This document shows positions 22,614 through 34,125 of a stretch of DNA of 64,000 nucleotides, in pieces; the stretch's first letter is position 1, and each line of letters opens with the position of its first letter. The stretch spans positions 868,001-932,000 of the forward strand of contig MU008153.1 in assembly GCA_010909165.1 (NCBI GenBank), in the 5' to 3' direction. The DNA comes from Anthoceros angustus. Lineage: Eukaryota > Streptophyta > Anthocerotopsida > Anthocerotales > Anthocerotaceae. The position numbers and the translations under genes are program-made. A model generated the notes under the pieces. It was not told the origin of the DNA. It saw nothing but the letters and a program-made list of their open reading frames with translations, and ran no database searches.

Positions 22614-23401
22614 TATCTTAGTCCGCATTGAAATTTGATCCTTGACCCAGTCCTACCTTTTTTTTGTTTTTAGTGAATTCCAAAAATTTACCTATATTTT
22701 AAAATAACTTGCATTGGGATTTGAACTTATGTCTGGGTGTTACAACTCCCCGAACTTATGTGTGAGTGTCACTCCTTGAAGGGAGGACAGCCGAGGGAAC
22801 GGGCTTAAACTTTGGGCTTTACGTTCAGTGGCATCGCGGTTCACACACCTGCTAGCTTGTGGCTATGGCAGGATTTGAGGATTATGTAGAGGCTAGGCAG
22901 AGGGTGGTCGGAGAGTGGTACAATAGAGAGTGGTAGAGAGGGTAGAGTTCAAGCCCACTACCTAGCACTCCTAGCATCTTGTGTCATTCTCGAGAGGCAT
23001 GTGATCACAATGGCGGTTGGTTCCTGGAACATTTCATGATGGAATTGTGATACTGCATATGGAAAAGCAATAGCAAAATTTATCAAATCTGAATAATCAA
23101 GAAGTTATTGAGACAGGAATATGTAAGACAATAAGACAGGACAGTCTGATTTTCATTTCTTTCGGCAAGTGAGTAGGCTGACAATGAGAAGCTCAAGCAC
23201 TTCCCCCATGCAACAGTGTGTCATTGGCACACAGCGGGCGTTGCCTGGGCAAAGACAACAGAAGGTGAGGCCTGTTCCGAAGCTGGTCAAATCTCGAGCC
23301 CCACGAGTTCGAGTGCAGTAGGAAAATACAAACTCGACCAGGAATATATACAGACCCACTTTCTTCAAAAAATGTGAAGAGGTTGGACATTGTTCCGAGC
23401 A
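22614..23401. other. Intergenic, 3' side of the RING gene
   Basis: AT-rich near the MITE, then mixed. It should contain the 3' UTR of the minus-strand RING gene. No coding signal stands out. Confidence 0.4.
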
Positions 23402-24193
23402 TCAGTCATAGTGTCCTCCATGACGCCGTATAAGGAGTGAGCGGTACAGCATGGATAGGTGAAAGAGAACCATCACCAGCACCAGCAGATCATCCAAAAA
23501 CCCTATTATCCCCAGTATACCCTCCGGCAACAGATCCAAGGGCGAAAACACGTAGACTGCGAGGCAAAGAACGCAGAAAAGAACGTGGATTCTGTTCACC
23601 AGTGAAAGAGCCCTGTGCGGATCCATCATTTCCCAAACCAACCTGCGCAACAGCAAAGGCATGTCTCGAATTCTTTGAAAAATGCTCACGGACTCCCCGC
23701 CGAAAATCCGGTTGTACTTGGCGATATCCCTCTGTATCCGATCAGCATCAGGCACCACTTCACGGCGCGCAGAGGCAAACTGTTCGCTAGGGATGAGAAG
23801 ACTGATGGCCCGGCGGCAGATAGGGCACCTACACGGCCGCAGAGCCGAGCTGTGACGCCACACTTTCAAGATACATTCCCCGCAGAACCAGTGCGCACAG
23901 TTGGCCTGACACGGCAGGACGAAGGTCTCACGGCAAACAGAGCAAACATCACCCTCAGGAGGAGTATCCATGTTCCCACTCGGAGCACTTTCCCCCGCCT
24001 CCGCCCCCGAGCTCCCGCCTCCCCGCCTCAACACTCTGTTCCAAAACCCTTCCCACAGCCTCTGCACCACGGTCACCCCCTTCTGCAACGAGTTCAACGG
24101 ATTCCCGAAGCACCAAAACACCAAGGGGGCAGCGGCTGCAGCCGCCAGAGCTGCATACAGCACCTCGTCTCCCACTCCTTCTATGATGGCCAT
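23402..24193 (-). CDS. RING-finger E3 ubiquitin ligase, RNF170-like with DUF1232
   Basis: Single exon, 263 residues, ATG at 24193. An N-terminal hydrophobic segment (about 12-28) precedes a C3HC4 RING at about 84-126: CSVC, NCAHWFCGEC and CPIC give the expected zinc ligands. The C-terminal third has two membrane segments flanking SPLDLLPEGILGIIGFLDD, the DUF1232 signature. This architecture is that of RNF170, an ER-membrane ubiquitin ligase that in animals acts on IP3 receptors; the plant substrate is unknown. The gene faces NTMC2T6 across 1,079 bp. A plus-strand ORF over it is a GC-rich shadow. Alternative: other plant RING/DUF1232 proteins of unassigned role. Confidence 0.9.
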   Translation of the reverse strand: MAIIEGVGDEVLYAALAAAAAAPLVFWCFGNPLNSLQKGVTVVQRLWEGFWNRVLRRGGGSSGAEAGESAPSGNMDTPPEGDVCSVCRETFVLPCQANCAHWFCGECILKVWRHSSALRPCRCPICRRAISLLIPSEQFASARREVVPDADRIQRDIAKYNRIFGGESVSIFQRIRDMPLLLRRLVWEMMDPHRALSLVNRIHVLFCVLCLAVYVFSPLDLLPEGILGIIGFLDDLLVLVMVLFHLSMLYRSLLIRRHGGHYD

Positions 24194-25272
24194 CCCCCGG
24201 CTCGCTCCAAATCCTCAGGCCACCGAACCACCACACGCCATGCCCTCACTCCCACACAAGCTTCCACACCATGCGCCTCCCTGCCTGGAAGCTGCAATCC
24301 AGCTGCTCCTCACCGATCAAGCAGAAACCTCAGCCGCCACTCATGCTAAAGAATCCACTCCACAGCCCCCGATTAGCCATACCACATCAGACCTCCGACA
24401 GGCTCACTTCCCAGCACCTTCCATGCGGCCTAGCCATGGCCCTTCCTTCATCCACACGCTAATGCACACAGATCTCGCGCGCTCAGATCGACCCGCCTTC
24501 GCACTTCCGCCGCGAGCCGTGCCGTGAAGGCGAAGCGAGGCGGTGGCAGGACCAGGCTGTCGAACAATTTCGTGGAAACTTCCGCCCGACCCGAGAAGCG
24601 ATGCATACACATGCACCACATAACCAGTAGGTACACAGGCATTTCGGTAGGTGAACTCTGCCCTATGCAACAGGTCCCGGTGCTGGCCAATGGGACCAGG
24701 GCCTGAGGCCACGGGGGGATGTACTGTACTTGTACGTACGTGTCAGGAGCCAGAATGGCCGGTGACTCGACCGCGGCCGCCGCCAATAGCAGGTCGCGTC
24801 GTGACTTCCGAGCGCTTGCTTTGGCGGCAGCGGTGCCTATATTATTGGCGAGCTGTCCAACATGCTTTCCTTCGGGGATGGCTGGATTGGTTTCCATTTG
24901 CGGTTGTTGATTTTATTGTTTGAGCGAGCGTCGGATTTTTCTGGTTTGTGGATGGAAGTGGCAGGAAATGCGTGGATTACGGTGGTTAGTGCACTTCTTG
25001 GCAGCTGGATCTTGAGCAGAGGGAGTTTGTGCTATTCTTGTGCACAAAATGTTATTTGAATGACACATTGCAGTGGTGAGGTGCTCTTGGAGGACGAGGG
25101 TCACTCTGGAAGTTTTATGCTTGAGTTGGCGTGGTTTTTCCTTTGATGTATCAGCAGGGGAGAGCAAAGTTTGGAATTTTTGAGGTGAACTGTTGGTGTA
25201 TGGAAGCGACGGATTCAGGGAGAGCAGAAGAGAAGGGTTTGGAAGGGGGAAGTGCTGGAGTTGGTGGCTCCG
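24194..25272. promoter_or_regulatory. Divergent intergenic region between RING and NTMC2T6 genes
   Basis: This holds the promoters and 5' UTRs of both genes. An open plus-strand stretch at about 24755-24910 starting MAGDSTAAAANSRS could be an upstream ORF or a 5' exon, but I found no splice path into the NTMC2T6 frame. An in-frame TGA at 25186 limits that frame. No clear TATA box. Confidence 0.45.
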
Positions 25273-28200
25273 ATGGTGAACCACATCTTGGAATTATTGC
25301 TCACTTGGCCTTTTATCTGCCATATTGCTGCGGTGTTAGCTGCGGTTTGGGTTGCAGTTGCTGTCGGGGCCAGTCTCTCGTTTGTGCTCCTGTTGGGATT
25401 TATCTTTCTGTACCAGGTCTGATTGGTTTCCTTGTTGCTTTTCTTGGATTAGTTTTGCTTGTACCCATTTAGTGTGAAAGTGGTTCTCCTGGTGGGTTGT
25501 TTGATGCGAGATTGTGATTTTTTTGCTGTTTACGTCCGACAGGTTGACTCCAGGCAGCGTCAGAAGGATTTGCAAAGAATTCGGTTTGAAGAACGAAGAA
25601 GAGCGGACAGAAAGAAGGTGATGCTGTTCAGTCCTGCGAAGTTGGTGGATGGGCTGCTTTGAGAGGACAGGGCAGTTGCAGAATTTTGCTTCTTGTGTCC
25701 TGTGTGTTTTATGGAGATTGATTTGGACGAGATTATTTCTTGCAGCTAGCTGATAACGAGACCGTTGCTTGGTTAAACCAAGCTGTTGAGAGAATATGGC
25801 CTATTTGTTTAGAGCGATTTGCTTCCCAAGAATTTCTCATGCGCCTAACGCCATGGTTCCTTGATAAATATAAACCTTGGTCTGCGGTATGTCTTCTGAT
25901 CTGACTGTTATTTTGCGCGTGATTTCTGAATCGGATTTTCCCCATGGCATTCGTTCTCGTGAGCTGCCCACTTTGGCAGGAATCTTTCATACCGTGTTTG
26001 AATGTGCTGTGTCGTGATGATACGGGTGTGTTTTTCTTGCAGAAGAAAGCCATGTTACATCATCTGCATCTGGGAAGCAGACCGCCAATGCTCACAAACA
26101 TACAATGCGCTCAGAAGCCTGCAGAGGGATACACCGTGGTAGGATGGTGAATCCTTGCTCCTTGGGATCTGGGCTGGATCATGAATGATGGTGAGCATAT
26201 TGTTTGCTTCTAGGCAGGTGCTGGACATGAAACTGGACTTCGAAGCAGCAGGTGACATGAGTGCAGTCCTAGCCGTTCAGTTGAGGAAACGACTTGGGTT
26301 TGGCTTGTGGACAACTTTCCACTTATCCAGGTTGCAGCTTGAGGGCAAGGTAAGAGTTGTGGAAGATCTTCAACTGAAGCCATTTGTACTCTGCACATTA
26401 AGCATAAGTGGAATCTAATGTTTGCTTTTATCCTAATCTGTCGTTTTATCTGTCACAGATTCGAGTAGGTGTCAAGTTTTTATCACATTATCCATTCATC
26501 GAACGGGTTTCTCTATGCTTTGAGGATGCACCACGTTTGCAACTTACAGTGCGTCCCATCTTCAACTACGGGATTGATGTGTCTGAGCTTCCGGGAATTG
26601 CAAAGTGGGTGGTAAGTTAGAAGATTTTGTTGTGTTTTTATTGGTTTTCAACTAGAGCAGTGCACCGTGCACAAATGACTTAAATATCTCGTGTCATGAC
26701 AATTCAGGATAAAATGTTTGCAGATGCCATGGAGAGATCTCTTGTTGAGGTGAGAAGGGACTCTTGAGATTAACTTCATGGAATACTGATTTTGTCGCTA
26801 CAATTATGGACTTGGTTGTTGAATAGTAGGTGAACTCACTATCTTCGGCAGTGCTGTGCTGAATATCGGTGTCGAGCAGAATGGTCTCATTTGCTGTGAC
26901 TGTGACAATTGCAGCCCAATATGATGGTGATTGATGTTGAGAAAATTCTTGCGTTGCTTATGCCATCCACTGCACCAGGGACTGTCCCTGTGCAACCAGG
27001 TAGACTATGTCATGCCCATGAAGCCTAGCCAGACAACGAAGTGTCTCAAGTCGTTCACCTTATGGAATGTTATTGTGGCTTCTTATTTTGACAGCTGATT
27101 GGTTCCATTTGGAAGAGAGGGCTCCAATTGCACTTGTGCGGCTCGAAATCTTGAAGGGCAAAAATCTCAAGCCCTCAGATCTAAATGGTATGGAATCTAT
27201 GAGTTGCTTGTGCAAATTAGAGCGGCTGCCTCACTTCTTATTGCTTTGATTGTATTGCTCTCGTCTGCAGGTCTGGCAGATCCCTTTGTGAAAGGTTCAA
27301 TGGGTTTAACACGCATCAAAACAACCATAAAGCAGAAGACTTTAGACCCGGTGTGGAAAGAAGATTTTGTCCTCCCAGTTTCAAGCTGGGATTTGCCAAA
27401 CTTATTGGTTCTTAGAGTTCGAGATAAAGACCGCTTCCATGACGATGAGTTAGGGTAGGTGTGCACTCAAGGGTCTTATAGTCAGCAGATACATCCGAGA
27501 ATGGACATGACAAACTCCCTGTTTTCTGCAGTTATTGCGTCTTGACCGTAGCAAACTTCAGGGGTGGTGGCCGTCATCTTAAGTGGCATCGCCTTCGGGG
27601 TGTTAAGATGGGAAAGTTGCTTGTTGCAGTAACTGTAGAGGAGAAGCCTCCTGAACCTTCATCGGATTTTGATACAGATCAAAGGGTATGTTTGGGCCTG
27701 TGGAACAATATCCTCTCACTTTGCATGTTCATCTGTTGTTTCTGCTATGGGACCTATGGCTTTTTAAGAGGTTTCATGCTTGTATACCTTGCAGAACTTG
27801 CAGGATTCCGTAAGCAAGAATAAGGAAGTCAAAGGAGTTTCTGTGGGGCCAGTCAGTAAAAGTTCTCAGGCTGCACTATCTGACTGTCTTCAGAAGGGGA
27901 TTGAGGACAGTGGACCCGAATCCAGTGAAGCCTCTGGAGACGATGAGGTTGAGGAGATCGATGTTGGTAGTGCTCAAGGAGGGATGGTCTCAATATTGCA
28001 TGCTGGCAAGAAGAGAACACAAAAGTGCAGAGTGAAAAAGAATGCAGCAGATGCCGTTGCAAAGCGGGAATATCTAGCAGGAGACAGTCTCTGGGACAGA
28101 TCCATACGGAGCTTGGGTGGTGTAAGAATCAATGTTAGTGATGATGATAGTGATAGCGACTCAGATTTCAATGTAAATCTGGAGACCAGAAATTCTGAAA

Positions 28201-28847
28201 AGGCTGCACCAAATCCTGAACGTAGACGACCGTTTTGGTGGTGGAGGAGGCAAAGAGGTCAAAAGCGGAGGCCTATTCCAGTGTCAAGGGCAGACCATCC
28301 CAACGAATCGGTGGAGCCAACTGATATGCCAAGTGAAATACTTACGGTTGGTAAGAAGGGCACAGAGGTGGTGATGAAGCTGGAGCCAAGTGAGGAGCAC
28401 TTGGGAACTTTAGGGCTGCATCGGCATGACCCGGATGATATCTTCGAACCCAACCTAGTTACAAGCAGTGGGAAAAGCGATGGTCAAGAAGGGAAAGCGA
28501 GAAAAACTGGCAAGGGATTGATTCGTCAAGCTGGGAAAACAGTTCTTCTTCTCCAGCATTTTATGCACAGAAGAAAGAAAAGTACGGATAATTCCTCTCT
28601 GTCATCTCCAAAGGCGAGTAGTCTGGGAGAGAAGCAGAAGGATCCAGACATTGATGGCAGTGAGGGCTCTGTTGGACTTGATGACTCTGACGCTGAGAAT
28701 TTGGTACCTGGACCGGTCAGTGTTCCGAATCTTGAAACTTCTTCTGGTGCTCAGGTTAGGTTTCAAGACGACAGAGACGCATTATATGACAACGTGAAGG
28801 GAGAACAGTCACATTTCAGGAGTCGCTCATCTGTGAGGGAGAAGTGA
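25273..28847 (+). CDS. NTMC2T6: SMP/C2-domain membrane contact protein, NTMC2 type 6
   Basis: Twelve exons: 25273-25416, 25543-25617, 25746-25886, 26043-26138, 26218-26349, 26459-26611, 26708-26749, 26915-26999, 27095-27187, 27271-27454, 27532-27685, 27795-28847. They join in frame to 783 residues. A membrane anchor lies at about 17-47. A basic, charged segment follows (FEERRRADRKK), then an SMP lipid-transfer domain at about 74-262 (RIWPICLERFASQEFL, LRKRLGFGLWTTFHLS, LPGIAKW). One C2 domain sits at about 295-410 (KNLKPSDLNGLADPFVKG, TLDPVWKEDF) with Asp residues in the calcium loops. The last 350 residues are acidic and serine-rich, then basic. The order matches plant NTMC2T6, relatives of synaptotagmins/E-Syts at ER contact sites that move lipid between membranes. 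The start is the first ATG after an in-frame stop at 25186. Confidence 0.92.
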
Positions 28848-29880
28848 AGGATAGTGACCAACCTGTCACACCCTTGAACGAGGACAAGTGACAAAACGTT
28901 CAGGGCAGAGGCCAGCCACGGACACAGCTCGGAAAACTGCTGAACCTTAGCGTGTGACAGCTGCGAAGTTGAGTTGTGATGATATTGTGAATGTGCTCAT
29001 GCATGCCAGAGGATCGGATAATATTCTTCGTGCACCATTGACTGTCTCGCAGTACTAGGTTCCCGTAGCTGCATGGTCTAGCCTCTTTCGTTTGCGCGTC
29101 GTTTTTTATAAGAACAAGACAGGGTCAGAAGCGCCCTCACATTCCGGGACTCGGGGGGTTGAGAATCTGAAGGTTCACCGACGACTGAAGCCCTGAAACC
29201 TTCCAATGGGAGACTTGAGAATTATTTATACTTAGTCCTTGAGGGAACAATCCATACTTCAGACCTAGTCCATATTATACTTCAAAAAAGCAGTTGATTG
29301 GTATATATTTTTTGAGTGATCATTTTAGATTTTAATTAATTAGCATAAATATTTATGAATAAGAAATAAAAAGAAAGGCTGCATAAAGTTCAAAAGTAAA
29401 GTACTTGTAACCTATTGCGCTGTGACTTGTCTTTGCTTTACCTACATCATTTTTTTGAAATTGCAAACGGAGATTGTTAGATGTTGTCAGCATGACCTCA
29501 TAAACAACAACCACATGAAAGAAGAATTGTACAATTCTGATGACTAATCATCTTTGTTACATAACAAGACGGTTTTATCAACTAGTCATATCTGTTACAA
29601 AATAAGACAATTCTCTCTCATCTTTGTTACATAACAAGACGGTTTTATCAACTAGTCATCTCTGTTACAAAACAAGACAATTCTCTCGACTACACATTTC
29701 TGTTAGAGAACAAGACGAACTTTGTCAACTCATTAAAAAAACATGTTACGTATATATATTTATTAATTCATGTAATTACATTTTAAAATACACAAATGCC
29801 ATCAATTACCACATCCTCCAGGTCTCTGCAAGTGGAAATATATGTAAGAGAAGAATATGCGTGACCAAAATTTCATAGAG
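28848..29880. other. NTMC2T6 3' region and AT-rich intergenic DNA
   Basis: No gene. Near 29560-29720 the phrase CATC(T)TTGTTACA(T/A)AACAAGACGG...CTAGTCAT repeats about three times in diverged form. AT-rich after 29250. Confidence 0.4.
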
Positions 29881-30220
29881 AAATCCTCTATATGCAAGGC
29901 CAGAGCCTACCACGATTGCAAGAACGGGGCTGGTCTCCCCCCTTCTTGTATTGTGGCTTTCTTTTGGCAACGGGCGTCCATCGCCTTGCAAAGGGCGTTG
30001 GCCAATGCAATGTATCGGACGTCAGCAAGCGTCGTGCGATACATGTCAGCAAGCGCCGTGGAGATGTATTTTCAGCTCATGTGGTAGGTAGGCCCTTCTT
30101 CATCCCTGACCATGACATTCTTGACGCGGTAGGTAGTTTCAAGATCAGCGATTGCGGGGGCTAGTCCCCCTGGGCCTGGTGCCCTTATGTGGGTTTTTCC
30201 CCTTTGTCACAGTGTAGATG
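29881..30220 (+). mobile_element. LINE 3' end, copy 1
   Basis: The text aligns through its length with 37620-37880 and, inverted, with 35850-36160. Shared landmarks are CCTTGTATTG(T)GCTTTCTT, GTAGGTAGGCCCTTCTTCATCCCTGACCA, GGTAGGTAGTTT, GGGGCTAGTCCCCCTGG and GTGGGTTTTTCCCC. Only the terminal part of the coding region and the 3' UTR are present, the usual outcome of 5'-truncated LINE insertion. It is degenerate. Confidence 0.7.
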
Positions 30221-31088
30221 GATTTCTCCATCGCTTTATCTGCGATAAAGACTTCAAGGTTCTCTCTATATGCAAATTATGTGATTGGAGTGGCAGACAC
30301 ATTAGTCAGGTTTGCAAATATTTATATTTCCCTCACACTATCCTTTTTCGAAATCAGTAACTTCAGAAATTTGAAGAGATGTTGTCAGCTTCCGCATACA
30401 GAAGAAACTTAACTCTAGAATGTCCAACTCTCTTTGGGTAGGCTATAGGCATGGATATTTCTTTATTATACACGAGTATCATTTTGCTTTTCGTGCTTGG
30501 ATGCATAAGGTAGCTGCTAGCCTTAACCAATGTGGTTGTGGTCGTATTGGGTAATGTAAAAGTATTCCATGTTATACTTTAAAGTAGTATTATAAGACAA
30601 TCCCTAACTCAGACCAAGATTGCTACATACTCATGTTACATTTTTAAGGAGCATAACAAGAAACCTTAACCTAGAGTATAGCTTGAGGTGAACTCTTCTA
30701 GTTGGCTTCATATCTAGCTCTCCATGTTTTGCGTCTTTGTAATACCTCAATAAAATGTGAATCTTACACAAACAAAGGAAATAGGAACATATGATATGCG
30801 TAGCGGTACAGATTATAGAGAGCTAGCTTCTTGTAAGGTAATACTAATTAAAAATATTTTATAATTTATATATTAGTACTTATACATATATTAACTTACA
30901 TATATAGGGTGGTATTGACATTACCTAGTTCTCCAGCTCAAGACGCCCTCCATAAGGATTTCTTCCATACTACTTCGATGTAGATGAGAAAATCTCATCT
31001 TCCAATACTCCCTTCTCCTTTTCCATATTTCCTTAAGGGTTCTTTTTGAAGAATTGATTGCTCCTAAAAGAAAATGCACAAGGAACGA
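30221..31088. other. AT-rich intergenic DNA
   Basis: No gene is seen. The last 80 bases adjoin the 3' end of the minus-strand IWS1-like gene and may include its 3' UTR; TATATATTAGTAC-type AT repeats near 30860-30910. Confidence 0.4.
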
Positions 31089-33000
31089 TCACAGTCTAAT
31101 ATTGAACTTGGCAAAAGATTTCAAGTTCTTTATTTGTAAAATTAAATTTTGCAAGTCAACTTTTCTTACCCATTTTTGCTTCAACTCTTTTGCTAGCTTA
31201 CTGATTTCTATGGACTCGGTTGGTTCTTTTGTCATACGATTAATTGCCTATCCCACGTGAAAGATGTTTATTAGGGTTTTCATTTAATTCTAGTCGGATA
31301 ATTGTCACCACACCATGTACCAACGCCATATCTATCAAATGAGTAGACATATGTACCTTGCCCAAGAAACTCTCCTTCAACAATGTCTTATTTACCTTGT
31401 TTGTCATGTCAATGGGCAACTACAAAATGTCACCAAATTGAAAAAAAATAAAATAAGAATAGCTATTGATATGCTAGAGCATCTATGTAAACATCCTCTT
31501 ACATACCTCCTTATGCAATTAAGCTAGATATTAATACTCGAATAGCCACTTACATCTATGAGTAGGTCCAATAGTGCTTTTTTGATGTTCATGTTAGGGA
31601 AGGATCCATCAGGCAAAGGTTCAAGCCAAATCCTAATTACGTGAAGTACTCCCTGTTGCACGAACTCCTTTAGAAGTTGACGCCTATGAAACAATGTACG
31701 TCAAAGGAATACGTTGAACAACATGCGAAAAAGCTTATGAAAAATTTGGAATATTATCTTACTTTCCAAGCATATGGACAAGCTCTGGCAGCATTTTAAG
31801 TTTGTTAGTAGCTGGTTTCAAGTTACGGTTGCAATCTGCATCCTTCTTAGCAGCATTCTCAAACTTATTTATGTACTCTAGAACAAGTAGGCTTCTCTCC
31901 TCAGGAGGCATCACAATTTTCTTCTTCTTGGTGAAATACTTTTCAAGGTCGTCGTTTTGAGCTTGTAGTTCCTAGACGCACGGTTGAACAAGTCATGTTA
32001 ATGTCAGCCTAATAACTTATGCCATTATGAAAATCTTTGCAAAAAAAACTCTATACAAGACATAGAATTGCACATTATATACTTGTCGAGCATTCTCATC
32101 TAGGCCAACATTAAACTCGTTTCGTTCACTATCATGTTTTTCATGTAGTCTAGTATCATCAATGAAGCCACCATCTTTGCCTCTCGGCGCTTGTCCTTGT
32201 TCATCATCCTGTAAAATCGTAAATATGTTATTTTACAATTTCCTCCCACAAAATATCAGGCCCCGAAGAAAGCGATGAAATAAGATGCAAAGACCAAAAA
32301 GAAAAACGAGGCGAACCTCCGAGTTCGTGCTGGCTACGCACTTCCACATCTCTTCTATCTCATGATTCCTTGATTCAAGCTTCTTCACCTTCATCAAATT
32401 ATCCCCAACCTTTTGCTTCGATGGACGTTGTTTACCATCCTTTTCCTCTTTCATATTCAAAATTTGCTTGCATTGTTCCTCATCCTTCCCCTTCTTGGTG
32501 TCTTGAATTCTTTTGCCTTGACATTCTCCTTTCTCTCTTTTCCTCTTTTGATCACTCCCATGATCATCCTCCCTCTTATCTCTTGCATGGTTACCTTTCT
32601 TCATCACCTTTTCCATTACGCTCATCTTGGCTACTTGTCTCCTCGGCTTCACCCTTCGTTCCTCCTCCCTCTTATCACTTGCATGGCCATCTTCCTCCTT
32701 CATATCTTCCATGACGCTATTCTTCATTACTCGCCTTCTTGGCTTCGCGCTTTGCTCCTCCTCCCTCTTATGACTTGCATGGTCATCTTGCTTATTCACA
32801 TCTTCCATGACACTCTTCTTCACTAGTCGTCTCCTTGGCTTCAACCTTAGCTCCTCCTCCCTCTGATCACTTGCATGGTCATCTCCCGTTTTCACATCTT
32901 CCATGACGCTCTTCTTCACTAGTCGTCTCCTTGGCTTCGACCTTAGCTCCTCCTCCCTCTGATCACTTGCATGGTTGTCTCCCTTCTTCACACCTTCCAT
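31089..33000 (-). CDS. IWS1: IWS1/Spn1-like transcription factor with expanded N-terminal repeat
   Basis: Seven exons (minus): 33000-32317, 32208-32083, 31971-31763, 31683-31554, 31419-31357, 31247-31170, 31127-31089. They join in frame to about 442 residues. Exons 3-6 encode a TFIIS-N-like IWS1 core: VQQGVLHVIRIWLEPLPDG, NMNIKKALLDLLID, LPIDMTNK, FLGK and KLAKELKQKW follow the order of plant IWS1, which works with Spt6 in RNA polymerase II elongation. The first exon is a lysine/glutamate-rich run of about five 32-residue repeats (SVMEDV...DDHASD(Q/K)REEE...KPRR). IWS1 normally continues about 60-100 residues past KW (RPIF motif); here a short exon stops after 12 codons. A further repeat upstream contains stops. 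The first donor (GAGGTTCGC) is weak. Possibly a young, decaying copy. Confidence 0.65.
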
Positions 33001-33507
33001 GACGCTCTTCTTCACTAGTTGTCTCCTTAGCTTCGCCCTTCACTCCTCCTACCTCTCATCACTTGCGTGGTCATCCCCTTTAAACACTAATTTGGGAGGT
33101 ATCGTTTTACGAAGAAAAATTTTGATATCAAAAACATGTTTATACGAACAAATTACCCACTGGAAGACCTACGTGTAAGCTCAACTTGTCTTCTAACAAA
33201 AAAAAAAAAAACCTTAAGCCCAATTAATGGAGTCTCAAATTTTCAGTATTATTTTCCACATTAACTTGACTTGTCTTGATAGAAAATTATATTCAGTATA
33301 ATGACTATAGTGCAGTTATATATATATATAGTTTCATCCCAAAACATAGTCTCGATTATGGTCCAATTCCAGATATTAAGGAAGGAAAGGTAGACAACCA
33401 AACGAGAGAGAGAGAGAGAGGAGACGCCGGCCAAAGCCGCGCTGTTCGTTTCGATTTTTCTCCTTGGCTTTCCTCCTGAACGTCCCCTCACCTGCCCGTG
33501 AGACAAT
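33001..33507. other. Upstream of IWS1-like gene: dead repeat unit and microsatellites
   Basis: The first 60-100 bases read as a sixth 32-codon repeat unit on the minus strand, with two stop codons. Beyond it are an A13 tract near 33200, a TA tract at 33318-33331 and a (GA)n run at about 33402-33422. Confidence 0.6.
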
Positions 33508-34125
33508 ACGCTCATGCTCATGCCTACAGCACTGGAGGAGACTTCAAAGCTCAAATTCCACTCTTGCTCTTCATCAGCTGCCATCCATTCCACGGAAGCC
33601 ATGGATCTGTTGGGAACCATTTCCTTACCGTCCTCTCTGTTTTCTATCAGCAGAGCTTGGCAGACATTCCTCAGCACCCACAATCAGCACTCCCCAAGGT
33701 TGACACTTCCTGCGGTCCCTCCAGAACCCACGAGCGGGCCAGCCTCAAAGCAGCCTCTACCTGCCGGTGTCCTGGGTCTCTTTAGCTTCCTCACGAATTC
33801 TGGAGAACTGGCTGTCTCCACCAGCGGAACCCACTCGTCATCATCGTCATCAGAGCAACCGGGGGTACAAAAAATGGCCCCAACATCAGCTTCCTGCCCA
33901 AGCTGAACGGAGCTGGCAATCTCCGCCCCCGATGGGTCCAGCTCGTCCTTCAAACTCCCCTCACAGCCATCGGAGCTGAAATTCCCACTCCGTAGATTCG
34001 CATTCCAAGGCACCAAGCAACATCACCGCAGAAGCCATTGATTCCATCCTCCGCCCTTCTGTTCAAAGCACCCTGCCAAAAACGCTCCCAGCTCCCACAG
34101 CACCGCTGCTCCTCTCCCCTCAAAA
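33508..34125 (-). pseudogene. Duplicated internal fragment of the 978-codon gene
   Basis: This stretch aligns colinearly with 42238-42880 on the same strand. Shared protein text includes ASVEW(M/I)(A/V)ADEEQEWN, SSAVGMS, the acidic GCSDDDDDEWVPLVETASS against GWSDDDDDEMVPLVETASS, and FVRKLK...TPAGRGCF. Frameshifts and small deletions break it. Only the internal region is present, with neither start nor membrane anchor. Ends are sharp on both sides, as expected for captured or segmentally duplicated DNA. Confidence 0.85.

Noticed and set aside
23437-24527. Plus-strand ORFs of 117-244 codons
   Set aside because: Antisense over the RING/DUF1232 gene, whose zinc ligands are intact.
24719-24910. 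5' exon of NTMC2T6 encoding MAGDSTAAA...
   Set aside because: No donor/acceptor pair links it in frame to the exon at 25273, where a normal NTMC2T6 N-terminus already begins.
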